Positions 26,790-37,212 of a stretch of DNA of 64,000 bases are shown one piece after another. This DNA is from Sphingobium yanoikuyae (GTDB lineage: Bacteria > Pseudomonadota > Alphaproteobacteria > Sphingomonadales > Sphingomonadaceae), in contig NZ_CP139979.1 of assembly GCF_034424525.1 (NCBI RefSeq), positions 2,691,001 to 2,755,000 of the forward strand, in the 5' to 3' direction. Positions within the stretch are counted from its first letter, which is position 1; the number at the start of each line of letters is the position of its first letter. The notes below the pieces were generated by a model. That model worked only from the letters and a program-made list of their open reading frames with translations, was not told the origin of the DNA and ran no database searches. The position numbers and the translations under genes are program-made.

Positions 26790-29700
26790 TCACCCCAGGA
26801 CGATGAAGTCCATATGGGTCAGGCCCAGCCCCGGCGTGACCTGTGCGAACAGCACCGCCGCGCCCGCGCCGCTGCCATCGGCATCATGGAAGATGTTGCC
26901 GCTCGCCGCGTCATAGAGGATGCGGTCGTCCGCCTCGCTCGCCACCGATCCGGTCTGGAACGCGCCCTGCGCCAGATAGCCCGCCGGTCCCGCCGCGCCG
27001 AAGATCGCCGCATTGAGCAGGATCGTGTCGTCCGCCACCGAAAAGTCGGTGATCCGGTCGACATTGTTCTTGCCCAGCGCCGTGTCGAACACGAAATTGT
27101 CATAGCCCGCGCCGCCGGTCAGCACGTCGTTGCCGGCATCGCCGCGCAGCACATTATGCCCCGCATTGCCGGTCACCCGGTTCGCCCCGGCATCACCTTC
27201 CGCGTTCAGCGCCGCGCTGCCCAGCAGCTTGATATCCTCCGCCCCGGTGCCATGCAGGTTGAACGATACCGAACTCACCACCAGGTCATGGCCCTCGCCC
27301 GCCTGCTCGACCACCCGGTCGCCGGCATTGTCGACATAATAGATGTCGTCGCCCGCCCCGCCGATCATCATGTCGGCGCCCGTCCCGCCGCGCAGGCGGT
27401 TGTCGCCGGCATTGCCGGTCAGCACATTGTCCAGGCTGTTGCCGGTCGCCTCGATATCATCGCTGCCGCTCAGCGTCAGTGCCTCGACATTGGCGGCCAG
27501 CACATGGTCGATGCTCGACACCACAGTGTCGAAGCCGCCCCCCGCCTTCTCGACCACCTTGTCGCCGATATTGTCGACATAATAGACGTCGTTGCCCGCC
27601 CCGCCGATCATCACGTCCGCGCCATCCAGGCCGTTGATGACATTGGCGCCCGCATCGCCGGTCAGCCGGTCGGCAAAGGCCGATCCCTCGACATTCTCGA
27701 TCCCCAGCAACTGGTCCACGCCCGCGCCGCGCGTATTCTGCGTGCCGCTGACCGCCAGCGACACCACGACCCCCGCCGCCGCATGCGCATAGCTTGCCGT
27801 GTCGATGCCAGCCCCGCCGTCCAGATAGTCGCGCCCCGCGCCACCCTCCAGCCGGTCATTGCCATCCCCGCCGAACAGCTTGTCGTCGCCGATGCCGCCG
27901 GTCAGGATGTTCGCTGCACCATTGCCGACGATCCGGCTGCCCATGTCGCCGCCGCGGATCGCGATCGCTGCCGTGCCGGTCGCGCGGATTTCCTCGACCG
28001 ACTGGCCGGCCAGGTCCAGCCCCACGCTGGTCCGGACGATGTCATAGCCCTCGCCGGCGGTCTCGATGACGCGCGTGCCCGCGCCATCGACGATATAGAC
28101 ATCGTCGCCCGCGCCGCCGATCAACAGGTCCGCGCCGCCCTTGCCGTCCAGGATATTGGCGAACTCGTTGCCGACCAACGTATTGGCATTGGCATTGCCG
28201 GTCGCGTTCAGCGGCCCCATGCCGGACTCGAGGAACAGCGTCTCGACGTCCCGCCCTGCCAGGCTGTAGGATACGAAGCTGTAGATCGCGTCATTGCCGC
28301 CGCCGGCGAGCTCGACCACATTGTCCAGCACGTGGTCGACGATATAGATATCGTCGCCACCCAGCCCGACCATCGTGTCGCCGCCCCAATAACCGTCAAA
28401 GACATTGTTGCCGTCATTGCCGGTCAGATGGTCGGAATAGAGCGACCCGTGAATATTCTCGAACCCGCTGATCGTGTCGGTGCCCGACCCTCCGGTCACC
28501 TGCGGACCGGTGACGGCCAGCGAAATCGTGACGACGCCGGTCGCAGTCTGATAGTTCAGCGTGTCTAACCCCTCGCCGCCGATCAGCACATTGTTCCCGG
28601 CATTGGCCAGGATGATATTGTTCAGCCCATTGCCGATGCCGTTCGCATTGGCGCTGCCGGTCAGGTAGAGATATTCGACGAAATTGCCCGACAGGTCGAC
28701 GCTCGCGCTGGCGAAGACGCTATCATAGCCCTCGCCGTCCAGTTCCACGATGACGTCGCCAATATTGTCGACATAATAAGTGTCATCGCCCGCACCGCCG
28801 ATCAGTGTGTCTGCCCCGGCACCACCGTCGAGGCGATCGTTGCCGCCAAAGCCTCTAATCTGATCATCGCCGTCTCCGCCCCAGATCTGATTGTCTGCAT
28901 CATCTCCGTCCAGCACGTCCCCATGCGCTGAACCGATAATGTTTTCGACACTGATCAGCGTGTCGCCGCCCGTGGCAGCCCCACTGGTTGCAGAACCGCG
29001 CGCCAGTTGCACCTGAACAGCACTCGCAGCAGTTGAATAATCGATCGTATCATGCCCCTCGCCGCCGTCAAAGCGATCGGCCCCTGCGCCACTCACGAAA
29101 CGGTCATTGCCCGCTCCGGCCGTCAAATATACGGGACTGGCGCCGGCTATCACCACATCGTCGCCACCGGCACTGTCCACGTCGACCGATCCCGCTTGAG
29201 TAGCGAGTGTCACTATGTCTGCAAAATCGGTGCCGCGCAGATAGGCCAGATTTTCGATATTCTGGAGAGTACCACCAGCCAGAACCAATGGCGCGCCGCC
29301 GCGCAATTCATTGACATCGAAAATCACCCCGGCGCTGGCTGCCCCCAACGACAGATAGAGAGTATCGCTACCCTCACCACCGTCGGCGTCATCCCCGGCA
29401 CCTACTGACAGCACATCATCGCCTGCGCCGCCCGCCAGCACATCCTTTTCAGCTCCCATATCGGGATAGCCCGCAAAATTATTGGCGACAAATTCGCCTG
29501 AAGCGAGCCAGTCGCCCTCTTCGCCCCCGAACAGGCGATCCGCACCTACGCCACCAAAGACATAGGTCGCGCCTGCAGTGACATGGATTTCGTCGTTCCC
29601 CTCATCGCCATACATACGGCCAGGCCCATAATAGGTGAATTGCGCCACGATATAATCGTCACCCGATCCACCATGGGCAGTGGCGCTGGCATAGATGATG

Positions 29701-30332
29701 TCGTTGCCTGCATCACCAGACGCCGTAGCAATGCCTTCGCCCATGATCAGCGTGTCATTTCCATTGCCACCGACGAGGATGGTCAACTGTCCACCCACGA
29801 GATAATCGTCACCATCGCCGCCTGAAATATATTGGGTGTCAAATGCGCCGACCACGCGATCATCGCCGCTCATCGCGTAAATGACGGTATCGCCACCCAG
29901 ATTGCGCAGATTGATGTTGTCCGAAAAATTGCTTCCTTGGATCCAGTTTACAAACCAGATGTTGCTGATCGTTCCGGCACCATTCGCATTGGTCGCGTCA
30001 TCAAAGTCGAGGGTTGCGCCACTGGTCGCGCCCATCAGGCTAATGAATAACCGGTCGTCGCCATCGCCCACGACCGTGTCATTATAGCCCGCGAAGATGA
30101 AATCCTCTCCCTCGCCCCCATCTAGCAAATCGGCTTCCGCGCCGGTATCCAGCAGTGGATTGGCGAGGTAATAGATGCTCCCATAGAAATTCGGCATACG
30201 TCCTGCGGCATACAGAAAATCGGTGCCACCGCCGCCATACAGGCTATCCGAGCCGCCATTGCCGACAAGGACGTCACCCTCCCAGTCACCGTAAAATATG
30301 TCATTCCCGGCGCCCCCCACAAAATCCGTCAT
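26790..30332 (-). CDS. Large RTX calcium-binding protein
   Basis: The 1,180-residue product (ATG at 30332, start MTDFVGGAGNDIFYGDWEGD) is RTX repeats almost from end to end. Motifs such as GGAGADTLIGGAGDDTYYVD alternate with linkers of the type DSVFASASVDLSGNFVEYLY. There is no signal peptide and the last residues are MDFIVLG, matching the first RTX protein, so type I secretion is likely. The last roughly 250 residues are highly similar to those of the neighbour, pointing to duplication or gene conversion. No enzymatic domain is visible. Acidic Ca-binding repeats suggest a biofilm, adhesin or S-layer-like role, but this is inference. Confidence 0.87.
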   Translation of the reverse strand: MTDFVGGAGNDIFYGDWEGDVLVGNGGSDSLYGGGGTDFLYAAGRMPNFYGSIYYLANPLLDTGAEADLLDGGEGEDFIFAGYNDTVVGDGDDRLFISLMGATSGATLDFDDATNANGAGTISNIWFVNWIQGSNFSDNINLRNLGGDTVIYAMSGDDRVVGAFDTQYISGGDGDDYLVGGQLTILVGGNGNDTLIMGEGIATASGDAGNDIIYASATAHGGSGDDYIVAQFTYYGPGRMYGDEGNDEIHVTAGATYVFGGVGADRLFGGEEGDWLASGEFVANNFAGYPDMGAEKDVLAGGAGDDVLSVGAGDDADGGEGSDTLYLSLGAASAGVIFDVNELRGGAPLVLAGGTLQNIENLAYLRGTDFADIVTLATQAGSVDVDSAGGDDVVIAGASPVYLTAGAGNDRFVSGAGADRFDGGEGHDTIDYSTAASAVQVQLARGSATSGAATGGDTLISVENIIGSAHGDVLDGDDADNQIWGGDGDDQIRGFGGNDRLDGGAGADTLIGGAGDDTYYVDNIGDVIVELDGEGYDSVFASASVDLSGNFVEYLYLTGSANANGIGNGLNNIILANAGNNVLIGGEGLDTLNYQTATGVVTISLAVTGPQVTGGSGTDTISGFENIHGSLYSDHLTGNDGNNVFDGYWGGDTMVGLGGDDIYIVDHVLDNVVELAGGGNDAIYSFVSYSLAGRDVETLFLESGMGPLNATGNANANTLVGNEFANILDGKGGADLLIGGAGDDVYIVDGAGTRVIETAGEGYDIVRTSVGLDLAGQSVEEIRATGTAAIAIRGGDMGSRIVGNGAANILTGGIGDDKLFGGDGNDRLEGGAGRDYLDGGAGIDTASYAHAAAGVVVSLAVSGTQNTRGAGVDQLLGIENVEGSAFADRLTGDAGANVINGLDGADVMIGGAGNDVYYVDNIGDKVVEKAGGGFDTVVSSIDHVLAANVEALTLSGSDDIEATGNSLDNVLTGNAGDNRLRGGTGADMMIGGAGDDIYYVDNAGDRVVEQAGEGHDLVVSSVSFNLHGTGAEDIKLLGSAALNAEGDAGANRVTGNAGHNVLRGDAGNDVLTGGAGYDNFVFDTALGKNNVDRITDFSVADDTILLNAAIFGAAGPAGYLAQGAFQTGSVASEADDRILYDAASGNIFHDADGSGAGAAVLFAQVTPGLGLTHMDFIVLG

Positions 30333-30469
30333 GCAGCACACCCCCTGTTTGCCCTGCGCTGACATACGTTGAAATATTCGGCAATAACAATGCCATATTT
30401 ATCGTCTGCTGATCGCGGTGCGCTCCCCCCTTCCGAACAAATCATGCCAGGCACAGCGCATCCGCCGCG

Positions 30470-33400
30470 CTAGAATCGGAAGGACAGATTTCCCCGCCAT
30501 TGCCAGCTCGACAGGCCGCCCGATCCGATCCCGTAATATTCGCCCGATCCGATCAGCGCGACATTGCCGCGCAACTGGATGCGCGTGCCGAACCGGACCG
30601 ATCCCACCGCAGGCGTGGTCGCGATCAGGCGCAGGTCAGGCCCCAGGACACGGCCGCCATTGGGGCGCAGATAGGCAAAATCGACGCCGCCCTCGACATA
30701 GGGGGTGATGACCATATCATCCGATCGGAACGGCCGGCTGATCTCCAGCGACGTCGCCACCGCGCCATAATCATAGCGCGCATCGCCCTGCAGCACGCGC
30801 AGGTCGATACCGCCCACCTCGCCCTGCAGGACATAATCGTCGTGCCAGATGCTGGCATAGCTCCACGACAGGCGGGGCCGCAGCAGGAAGCTGCCGAGCG
30901 GACGCTGCGCGCTGATCCCGACCGTGCCCGACAGGGTGAAGCTGTCATGCTTGCCCGACAGCATCAGCACATGCTGTTCATATTCGCCGAAGTTGAAGCC
31001 GATGCTGGCATCCAGCACCACGTCCGAATTTGCCATCCGATGCACCATATAGGGCTTCACCGTGATGGAATCGGCCTGCTGGCGCATGCCGCCATTGAAG
31101 GATTTATAATCCGAATTGCCGAACTGGATGGCCAGGCCGGCGACGGTGCGCTTGTCGATCCAGCGATCCAGGCCAATATTATACTGGTTCGCGCTGCCCC
31201 TGGTCCGGGCACCGGAACGGTCGTCCTTCAGCGTCGAATGGTTCCATTCTGCCCAGGCGGTCCAGCGCCGACGGGCATTGGCTGCAATCCTGCAGGCCTT
31301 TTCAATAAGCTGCGGATCGCCCCGCAATCGGCCTTCACGTCCGGCCCGGCAGACCTCATCGGCGGTCATCAGCATCGGGCGCCGCTCGTCACGGCCCGGC
31401 GCGACACCGGGCGGAGCGATCGGCGGCAGCGTCTCGGGGCGCGGCCGTAATTCCGGCGTCACCGTATCGGGATCGGGCCGCAGCCCCGGCGTCACCGTAT
31501 CAGGATCGGGCCGCAAGCCCGGCGTCACCGTATCCGGATCGGGCCGTAGCCCCGGCGTCACCGTATCAGGATCAGGGCGCAGTCCCGGCGTCACCGTATC
31601 CGGATCGGGTCGCAAGCCCGGCGTCACCGTATCAGGATCAGGACGCAGGCCCGGCGTCACCGTATCCGGATCGGGCCGTAGCCCCGGCGTCACCGTATCG
31701 GGATCGGGCCGCAGTCCCGGCGTCACCGTATCAGGATCGGGCCGTAGCCCCGGCGTCACCGTATCAGGATCGGGCCGCAGTCCCGGCGTCACCGTATCAG
31801 GATCGGGCCGCAGTCCCGGCGTCACCGTATCAGGATCGGGCCGCAGTCCCGGCGTCACCGTATCAGGATCGGGCCGCAGTCCCGGCGTCACCGTATCAGG
31901 ATCGGGCCGCAGTCCCGGCGTCACCGTGTCCGGATTGGGCCGCAGTCCCGGTGTCACCGTATCCGGATCGGGCCGTAGCCCCGGCGTCACCGTATCCGGA
32001 TCGGGCCGCAAGCCCGGCGTCACCGTATCAGGATCAGGGCGCAGTCCCGGCGTCACCGTATCCGGATCAGGCCGCAGACCCGGCGTAACCGTATCGGGAT
32101 CGGGCCGCAGCCCCGGCGTCACCGTATCAGGATCGGGCCGCAAGCCCGGCGTCACCGTATCGGGATCAGGCCGCAGACCCGGCGTAACCGTATCGGGATT
32201 GGGCCGCAGACCCGGCGTCACCGTATCAGGATCGGGCCGCAAGCCCGGCGTCACCGTATCGGGATCAGGCCGCAGACCCGGCGTAACCGTATCGGGATTG
32301 GGCCGCAGTCCCGGCGTCACCGTATCCGGATCGGGCCGCAGCCCCGGCGTCACCGTATCGGGATCAGGACGCAGACCCGGCGTCACCGTATCCGGATCGG
32401 GCCGCAAGCCCGGCGTCACCGTATCCGGATCGGGCCGTAGCCCCGGCGTCACCGTATCCGGATCGGGCCGCAGTCCTGGCGTCACCGTATCCGGATCGGG
32501 CCGCAAGCCCGGCGTCACCGTATCCGGATCGGGCCGCAAGCCCGGCGTCACCGTATCCGGATCGGGCCGTAGCCCCGGCGTCACCGTATCCGGATCGGGC
32601 CGCAGTCCTGGCGTCACCGTATCCGGATCGGGCCGCAAGCCCGGCGTCACCGTATCCGGATCGGGACGCAGACCCGGCGTCACCGTATCCGGATCGGGAC
32701 GCAGACCCGGCGTCACCGTATCTGGATCGGGCCGCAGCCCCGGCGTCACCGTATCAGGATCAGGCCGCAGACCCGGCGTCACCGTATCCGGATCGGGCCG
32801 CAGCCCCGGCGTCACCGTATCGGGATCAGGACGCAGACCCGGCGTCACCGTGTCCGGATCAGGACGCAGACCCGGCGTCATCGTATCCGGATCGGGCCGC
32901 AGTCCCGGCGTCACCGTATCCGGATCAGGCCGCAAGCCTGGCGTCACCGTATCGGGGTCAGGTCGCAATTCGGGTGTCGGTGTATCAGGGTCCGGGCGGA
33001 CTTCCGGTGTCACCGTATCGGGGTCTGGTCGCACCTCCGGCGTAATGGGAACGGGCACCGGCCGCAGTTCGGGCGTGACGATTTCGGGATCAGGATGCAA
33101 TTCCGGCGTCACCGTATCCGGATCGGGTCGTAGCCCCGGTGTCACCGTGTCCGGATCAGGACGCAGACCCGGCGTCACCGTGTCCGGGTTCGGCCGCAAC
33201 TCCGGCGTCACCGTATCCGGATTGGGCCGCAAGCCTGGCGTCACCGTATCGGGGTTCGGCCGCAACTCCGGCGTCACTAGATCAGGGTTCGGCCGCAAGC
33301 CCGGCGTCACCGTATCGGGGTTCGGCCGCAACTCCGGCGTCACGGTCCCGGGCAAGGGGCGCAGGCCGGGTGTGATCAGATCCGGATTGGGCCGCAATTC

Positions 33401-33901
33401 CGGCGTTACCGTATCCGGCAGGGGACGCAGCCCCGGCGTCACCGTATCCGGGTTCGGCCGCAATTCCGGCGTGATCAGATCGGGCAGTTCCGGGTCGGGC
33501 CGGTTCCAGTGATCGGGGAAATTGATGCCGCCCGGATACTGATCGGCGGAATCGACGAAATTATCATATTCCGAATATTCAGAGCGGATATGGGCAAACA
33601 GATTATGGGTGCCGCCATTTTCCCGCACGATGGGAGAAACTGTCAGGTGCAACCCCGTATCGGGCTGGGTCCAGCTATCCACCCGCTCACCGGTCTCGGC
33701 AAAGACGACGAAAAACTCCCCCGGATCAACGCCGGACAGCCAGACGGAACGGTCCTTGCCCTCGGTCCAGCCAAGAAAGACGATCCGTCCTGCCGGTGTT
33801 TCGGTCTGGGCCATCACGCCCGTCGTCGGCAATGTCATGCCCGCGACGCTTCCCGCCACGCACAGGACGCCCGCATGCCAATGGAGCCGCCAATATGTCA
33901 T
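30470..33901 (-). CDS. Autotransporter with about 62 tandem 11-residue repeats
   Basis: The 1,143-residue protein has a signal peptide (MTYWRLHWHAGVLCVAGSVA, cut near GVMAQ) and a short head with FLGWTEGKDRSVWLSGVDPG. From about residue 139 to 822 it is a run of PDPDTVTPGLR units. The C-terminus is an autotransporter beta-barrel (RRWTAWAEWNHSTLKDDRSG to WRGNLSFRF, terminal Phe) that should place the repeat stalk on the cell surface. Variant units (ELRPNPD, TPEVRP, ELHPDPE) are at the N-terminal end, and the centre is almost uniform. Most differences between units are synonymous. It is divergent from uvrA. A stalk or adhesin role is inferred; Pro-rich repeats give extended rigid rods. Confidence 0.88.
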   Translation of the reverse strand: MTYWRLHWHAGVLCVAGSVAGMTLPTTGVMAQTETPAGRIVFLGWTEGKDRSVWLSGVDPGEFFVVFAETGERVDSWTQPDTGLHLTVSPIVRENGGTHNLFAHIRSEYSEYDNFVDSADQYPGGINFPDHWNRPDPELPDLITPELRPNPDTVTPGLRPLPDTVTPELRPNPDLITPGLRPLPGTVTPELRPNPDTVTPGLRPNPDLVTPELRPNPDTVTPGLRPNPDTVTPELRPNPDTVTPGLRPDPDTVTPGLRPDPDTVTPELHPDPEIVTPELRPVPVPITPEVRPDPDTVTPEVRPDPDTPTPELRPDPDTVTPGLRPDPDTVTPGLRPDPDTMTPGLRPDPDTVTPGLRPDPDTVTPGLRPDPDTVTPGLRPDPDTVTPGLRPDPDTVTPGLRPDPDTVTPGLRPDPDTVTPGLRPDPDTVTPGLRPDPDTVTPGLRPDPDTVTPGLRPDPDTVTPGLRPDPDTVTPGLRPDPDTVTPGLRPDPDTVTPGLRPDPDTVTPGLRPDPDTVTPGLRPDPDTVTPGLRPNPDTVTPGLRPDPDTVTPGLRPDPDTVTPGLRPNPDTVTPGLRPDPDTVTPGLRPDPDTVTPGLRPDPDTVTPGLRPDPDTVTPGLRPDPDTVTPGLRPDPDTVTPGLRPDPDTVTPGLRPNPDTVTPGLRPDPDTVTPGLRPDPDTVTPGLRPDPDTVTPGLRPDPDTVTPGLRPDPDTVTPGLRPDPDTVTPGLRPDPDTVTPGLRPDPDTVTPGLRPDPDTVTPGLRPDPDTVTPGLRPDPDTVTPGLRPDPDTVTPGLRPDPDTVTPGLRPDPDTVTPELRPRPETLPPIAPPGVAPGRDERRPMLMTADEVCRAGREGRLRGDPQLIEKACRIAANARRRWTAWAEWNHSTLKDDRSGARTRGSANQYNIGLDRWIDKRTVAGLAIQFGNSDYKSFNGGMRQQADSITVKPYMVHRMANSDVVLDASIGFNFGEYEQHVLMLSGKHDSFTLSGTVGISAQRPLGSFLLRPRLSWSYASIWHDDYVLQGEVGGIDLRVLQGDARYDYGAVATSLEISRPFRSDDMVITPYVEGGVDFAYLRPNGGRVLGPDLRLIATTPAVGSVRFGTRIQLRGNVALIGSGEYYGIGSGGLSSWQWRGNLSFRF
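31434..33487. repeat. 33-bp tandem repeat array (VNTR-like), about 62 units
   Basis: The unit on the + strand is like CGGCGTCACCGTATCCGGAT plus 13 more bases. A block near 31735-31925 has several identical units. Higher-order patterns exist: a 4-unit (132-bp) pattern recurs around 32430-32640, and a 3-unit (99-bp) pattern recurs around 32070-32300, marking recent expansions. Units near 33000-33490 are more diverged. Because 33 is a multiple of 3, the opposite strand is also open over the array, but that frame has no start context. Confidence 0.93.
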
Positions 33902-34097
33902 GCCGCTTTTCTACGTGCGGTCCCATAGCCGCTGCCATCCATAGAAACCCCGAGACAGGCCGAGACGCCCCCGCAGCCGACCCAGAAACGCCCTCCGGCC
34001 GGCGCAGCGCGCCATCGTCCACGCCCGGCCATCTTCCCCTGGCCGCTCCCCCTTCCTATCTTGCCTCCCGACCGGGCAACGCCCCCTTGCCCCCACG

Positions 34098-34112
34098 GAA
34101 CAAATCTGGAAC
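34098..34112. promoter_or_regulatory. LexA (SOS) box before uvrA
   Basis: GAAC-AAATCTG-GAAC fits the alphaproteobacterial LexA operator GTTC-N7-GTTC in reverse complement exactly. It lies 48 bases before the uvrA start, so uvrA is probably SOS-regulated. Confidence 0.85.
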
Positions 34113-34159
34113 AACGCCCCCATGAGTCTGACCCATATTCCGAAGCAGAGGTTTACCGA

Positions 34160-37075
34160 ATGCTGACCCACATCAGCGTCCGCGGCGCGCGCGAGCATAA
34201 CCTCAAGGGCGTGGACGTCGATCTGCCCCGCGACAGCCTGATCGTCATCACCGGCCTCTCCGGCTCGGGCAAGTCCAGCCTCGCCTTCGACACCATCTAT
34301 GCCGAGGGGCAGCGCCGCTATGTGGAGTCGCTCTCCGCCTATGCGCGCCAGTTCCTGGAGATGATGCAGAAGCCCGATGTCGAGCATATCGAGGGCCTCT
34401 CCCCCGCCATCTCGATCGAGCAGAAGACCACCAGCCGCAACCCGCGCTCCACGGTCGCGACCGTCACCGAGATTTACGACTATATGCGCCTGCTCTGGGC
34501 GCGCGTCGGCATCCCCTATTCGCCCGCCACCGGCGAGCCGATCAGCGCCCAGACCGTCAGCCAGATGGTCGACCGGGTGATGCTCCTGCCCGAAGGCACC
34601 CGTTTCTACCTGCTCGCCCCCGTGGTGCGCGGCCGCAAGGGCACATACGCCAAGGAACTGGCCGAATGGCAGAAGGCGGGCTACACCCGCGTCCGCATCG
34701 ACGGCGAGCTTTACCTGATCGAGGATGCCCCCGCCCTCGACAAGAAATACAAGCATGACATCGAGGTCGTGGTCGATCGCCTGGCGGTCAATGCCGACAT
34801 GGCCACCCGCCTCGCCGACAGTTTCGAACAGGCGCTCAAACTCGCCGACGGCCTCGCCTTCGTCGACCTGGCCGAGGGCGTCGTACCCGGCCGCGAGGAC
34901 GAAGCCCAGTCCGCGGGCAAGATGAAGAATGCCGGCATCCCCGCCAACCGCATCGTCTTTTCCGAGAAATTCGCCTGCCCGGTCAGCGGCTTCACCATTC
35001 CCGAGATCGAGCCGCGCCTCTTCTCCTTCAACGCCCCGATGGGCGCCTGCCCGGCCTGCGACGGCCTGGGCGAGCGGCAGGAGTTCGACCCCGAACTGGT
35101 CGTCCCCAACGAAGCCCTTTCGCTCAAGAAGGGCGCCGTCGTCCCCTGGGCCAAGTCCAACCCGCCCAGCCCCTATTATATGCAGGTCTTGGGCTCCCTC
35201 GCCAAGGAATTCGGCTTCTCCCTCGACACCGCCTGGGCCGAGCTGCCGGGCGAAGTGAAGCTCATCATCCTCCACGGCACCGGCGGCAAGCCCGTCACCC
35301 TGCGCTTCGTCGACGGCAAGAAGAGCTACGAGGTCAAGAAGCCGTTCGAGGGCGTGATCGGCAATCTCAACCGCCGCCTGCTCCAGACCGAAAGCGCCTG
35401 GATGCGCGAGGAACTGAGCAAATATCAGACCGCCATGCCCTGCGAGACCTGCCACGGCGCGCGCTTGAAGCCCGAGGCGCTCGCGGTCAAGATCGCCGGC
35501 GAGGACATTTCCGTCTCCACCCGCCGCTCGGTGGTGGACGCGCTCGCCTTCTTCACCGCGATGCCCGACGCGCTCAATGAGCAGCAGAACCAGATCGCCC
35601 GCGCCATCCTCAAGGAAATTGTCGAGCGCCTCGGCTTCCTCAACAATGTCGGCCTCGACTATCTGAACCTCGATCGCACATCAGGCACCCTGTCGGGCGG
35701 CGAAAGCCAGCGCATCCGCCTCGCCAGCCAGATCGGCTCGGGCCTCTCGGGCGTCCTCTACGTCCTCGACGAACCCTCGATCGGCCTGCACCAGCGCGAC
35801 AATGACCGGCTGCTCGTCACCCTGAAACGTCTCAGAGACCTCGGCAACAGCGTCATCGTCGTCGAGCATGACGAGGATGCGATCCGCGCCGCCGACTATA
35901 TTGTCGACATGGGGCCGGGCGCCGGCGTCCATGGCGGCACCATCGTCGCCCAGGGCACCCTGCCCGAACTGCTGGCGCACAAGGACAGCCTGACCGCGGA
36001 TTATCTGAACGGCACCCGCCGCATCGAAGTCCCCGCCAAGCGCCGCAAGGGCTCGGGCAAGAAGCTCACCGTCCACAATGCCCGCGCCAACAACCTCACC
36101 GGCGTCACCGCGTCGATCCCGCTCGGCACCTTCACCTGCATCACCGGCGTGTCGGGATCGGGCAAGTCCAGCTTCACCATCGACACCCTCTATGCCGCCA
36201 GCGCCCGTACCCTCAACGGCGCCCGCATCGTCGCCGGCCCGCATGACAAGATCACGGGCCTGGAACATTGCGACAAGGTGATCGACATCGACCAGTCGCC
36301 CATCGGCCGCACCCCGCGCTCCAACCCGGCCACCTATACCGGCGCCTTCACCAATATCCGCGACTGGTTCGCGGGCCTCCCCGAAGCGCAGGCGCGCGGC
36401 TACAAGCCGGGCCGCTTCTCCTTCAACGTCAAGGGCGGCCGCTGCGAAGCCTGTCAGGGCGACGGCGTGCTCAAGATCGAGATGCACTTCCTCCCCGACG
36501 TCTATGTCACCTGCGACGTCTGCCACGGCGCCCGCTACAACCGCGAGACGCTGGAGGTGAAGTTCAAGGGGATGAGCATCGCCGACGTCCTCGACATGAC
36601 GGTCGAGGATGCGGTCGAATTCTTCAAGGCCGTGCCGCCGATCCGCGACAAGATGGCGATGCTGGCCGAAGTGGGCCTTGGCTATATCAAGGTCGGCCAG
36701 CAGGCGACGACCCTGTCGGGCGGCGAAGCCCAGCGCGTCAAGCTCGCCAAGGAATTGTCGCGCCGCGCCACCGGCAACACCCTCTATATCCTCGACGAAC
36801 CCACCACCGGCCTGCATTTCGAGGATGTCCGCAAGCTGCTGGAAGTCCTCCACGCCCTGGTCGAACAGGGCAACAGCGTCGTGGTGATCGAGCATAATCT
36901 CGATGTCATCAAGACGGCGGATTATATTATCGACATGGGACCGGAGGGCGGCGTGAAAGGCGGCGAAGTCGTCGCGCAAGGCACGCCGGAGCAGGTGGTG
37001 AAGGAGAAGCGCAGCTTTACGGGGCAGTATCTCGCGCCGCTTTTGGCCCAACCGAAGACCGAGGCTGCAGAATAA
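34160..37075 (+). CDS. uvrA: UvrABC excinuclease subunit A
   Basis: UvrA is the damage-sensing ABC ATPase dimer that loads UvrB in nucleotide excision repair. The 971-residue protein is full length. The first Walker A is GLSGSGKSS near residues 31-39 and the second lies in [15 protein letters not shown]. Zinc-site Cys pairs are seen in [17 protein letters not shown] and [21 protein letters not shown] signatures are [17 protein letters not shown] and [17 protein letters not shown], with Walker [10 protein letters not shown] and [12 protein letters not shown] at 34160 ([15 protein letters not shown]) is chosen over a longer open frame from 34061 and follows an AGAGGT site. The LexA box is upstream. 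Confidence 0.98.
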   Translation: MLTHISVRGAREHNLKGVDVDLPRDSLIVITGLSGSGKSSLAFDTIYAEGQRRYVESLSAYARQFLEMMQKPDVEHIEGLSPAISIEQKTTSRNPRSTVATVTEIYDYMRLLWARVGIPYSPATGEPISAQTVSQMVDRVMLLPEGTRFYLLAPVVRGRKGTYAKELAEWQKAGYTRVRIDGELYLIEDAPALDKKYKHDIEVVVDRLAVNADMATRLADSFEQALKLADGLAFVDLAEGVVPGREDEAQSAGKMKNAGIPANRIVFSEKFACPVSGFTIPEIEPRLFSFNAPMGACPACDGLGERQEFDPELVVPNEALSLKKGAVVPWAKSNPPSPYYMQVLGSLAKEFGFSLDTAWAELPGEVKLIILHGTGGKPVTLRFVDGKKSYEVKKPFEGVIGNLNRRLLQTESAWMREELSKYQTAMPCETCHGARLKPEALAVKIAGEDISVSTRRSVVDALAFFTAMPDALNEQQNQIARAILKEIVERLGFLNNVGLDYLNLDRTSGTLSGGESQRIRLASQIGSGLSGVLYVLDEPSIGLHQRDNDRLLVTLKRLRDLGNSVIVVEHDEDAIRAADYIVDMGPGAGVHGGTIVAQGTLPELLAHKDSLTADYLNGTRRIEVPAKRRKGSGKKLTVHNARANNLTGVTASIPLGTFTCITGVSGSGKSSFTIDTLYAASARTLNGARIVAGPHDKITGLEHCDKVIDIDQSPIGRTPRSNPATYTGAFTNIRDWFAGLPEAQARGYKPGRFSFNVKGGRCEACQGDGVLKIEMHFLPDVYVTCDVCHGARYNRETLEVKFKGMSIADVLDMTVEDAVEFFKAVPPIRDKMAMLAEVGLGYIKVGQQATTLSGGEAQRVKLAKELSRRATGNTLYILDEPTTGLHFEDVRKLLEVLHALVEQGNSVVVIEHNLDVIKTADYIIDMGPEGGVKGGEVVAQGTPEQVVKEKRSFTGQYLAPLLAQPKTEAAE

Positions 37076-37079
37076 CAGA

Positions 37080-37124
37080 GATCGCGTTCAACCGTCGGAT
37101 GAACGGTCGAACGCGATCCGCTTT
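37080..37124 (+). terminator. Terminator of uvrA
   Basis: GATCGCGTTC pairs with GAACGCGATC across an ACC-GGT inner stem and is followed by CGCTTT. It begins a few bases after the uvrA stop. Confidence 0.7.
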
Positions 37125-37212
37125 AGAATGGCAAAGCCGTAAAGAAGAATCTTAGACTGATCGCGCACTCCGCCCCTATTTCCGAAGTCAGAGACAACAA
37201 CATTGAAGCGCT

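Noticed and set aside
23584..28568. Rightward open frames opposite the RTX genes
   Set aside because: The reading frame mirrors the RTX repeats on the reverse strand and shows no family-like sequence.
31434..33487. CRISPR-like array
   Set aside because: The units are directly adjacent without unique spacers and are translated as an 11-residue repeat.
31116..33512. Long open frame on the + strand across the repeat array (GVTVSGSGR repeats)
   Set aside because: It is open only because the 33-bp unit has no stop in that frame. It has no start site, and the real gene on the other strand has a signal peptide and a barrel.
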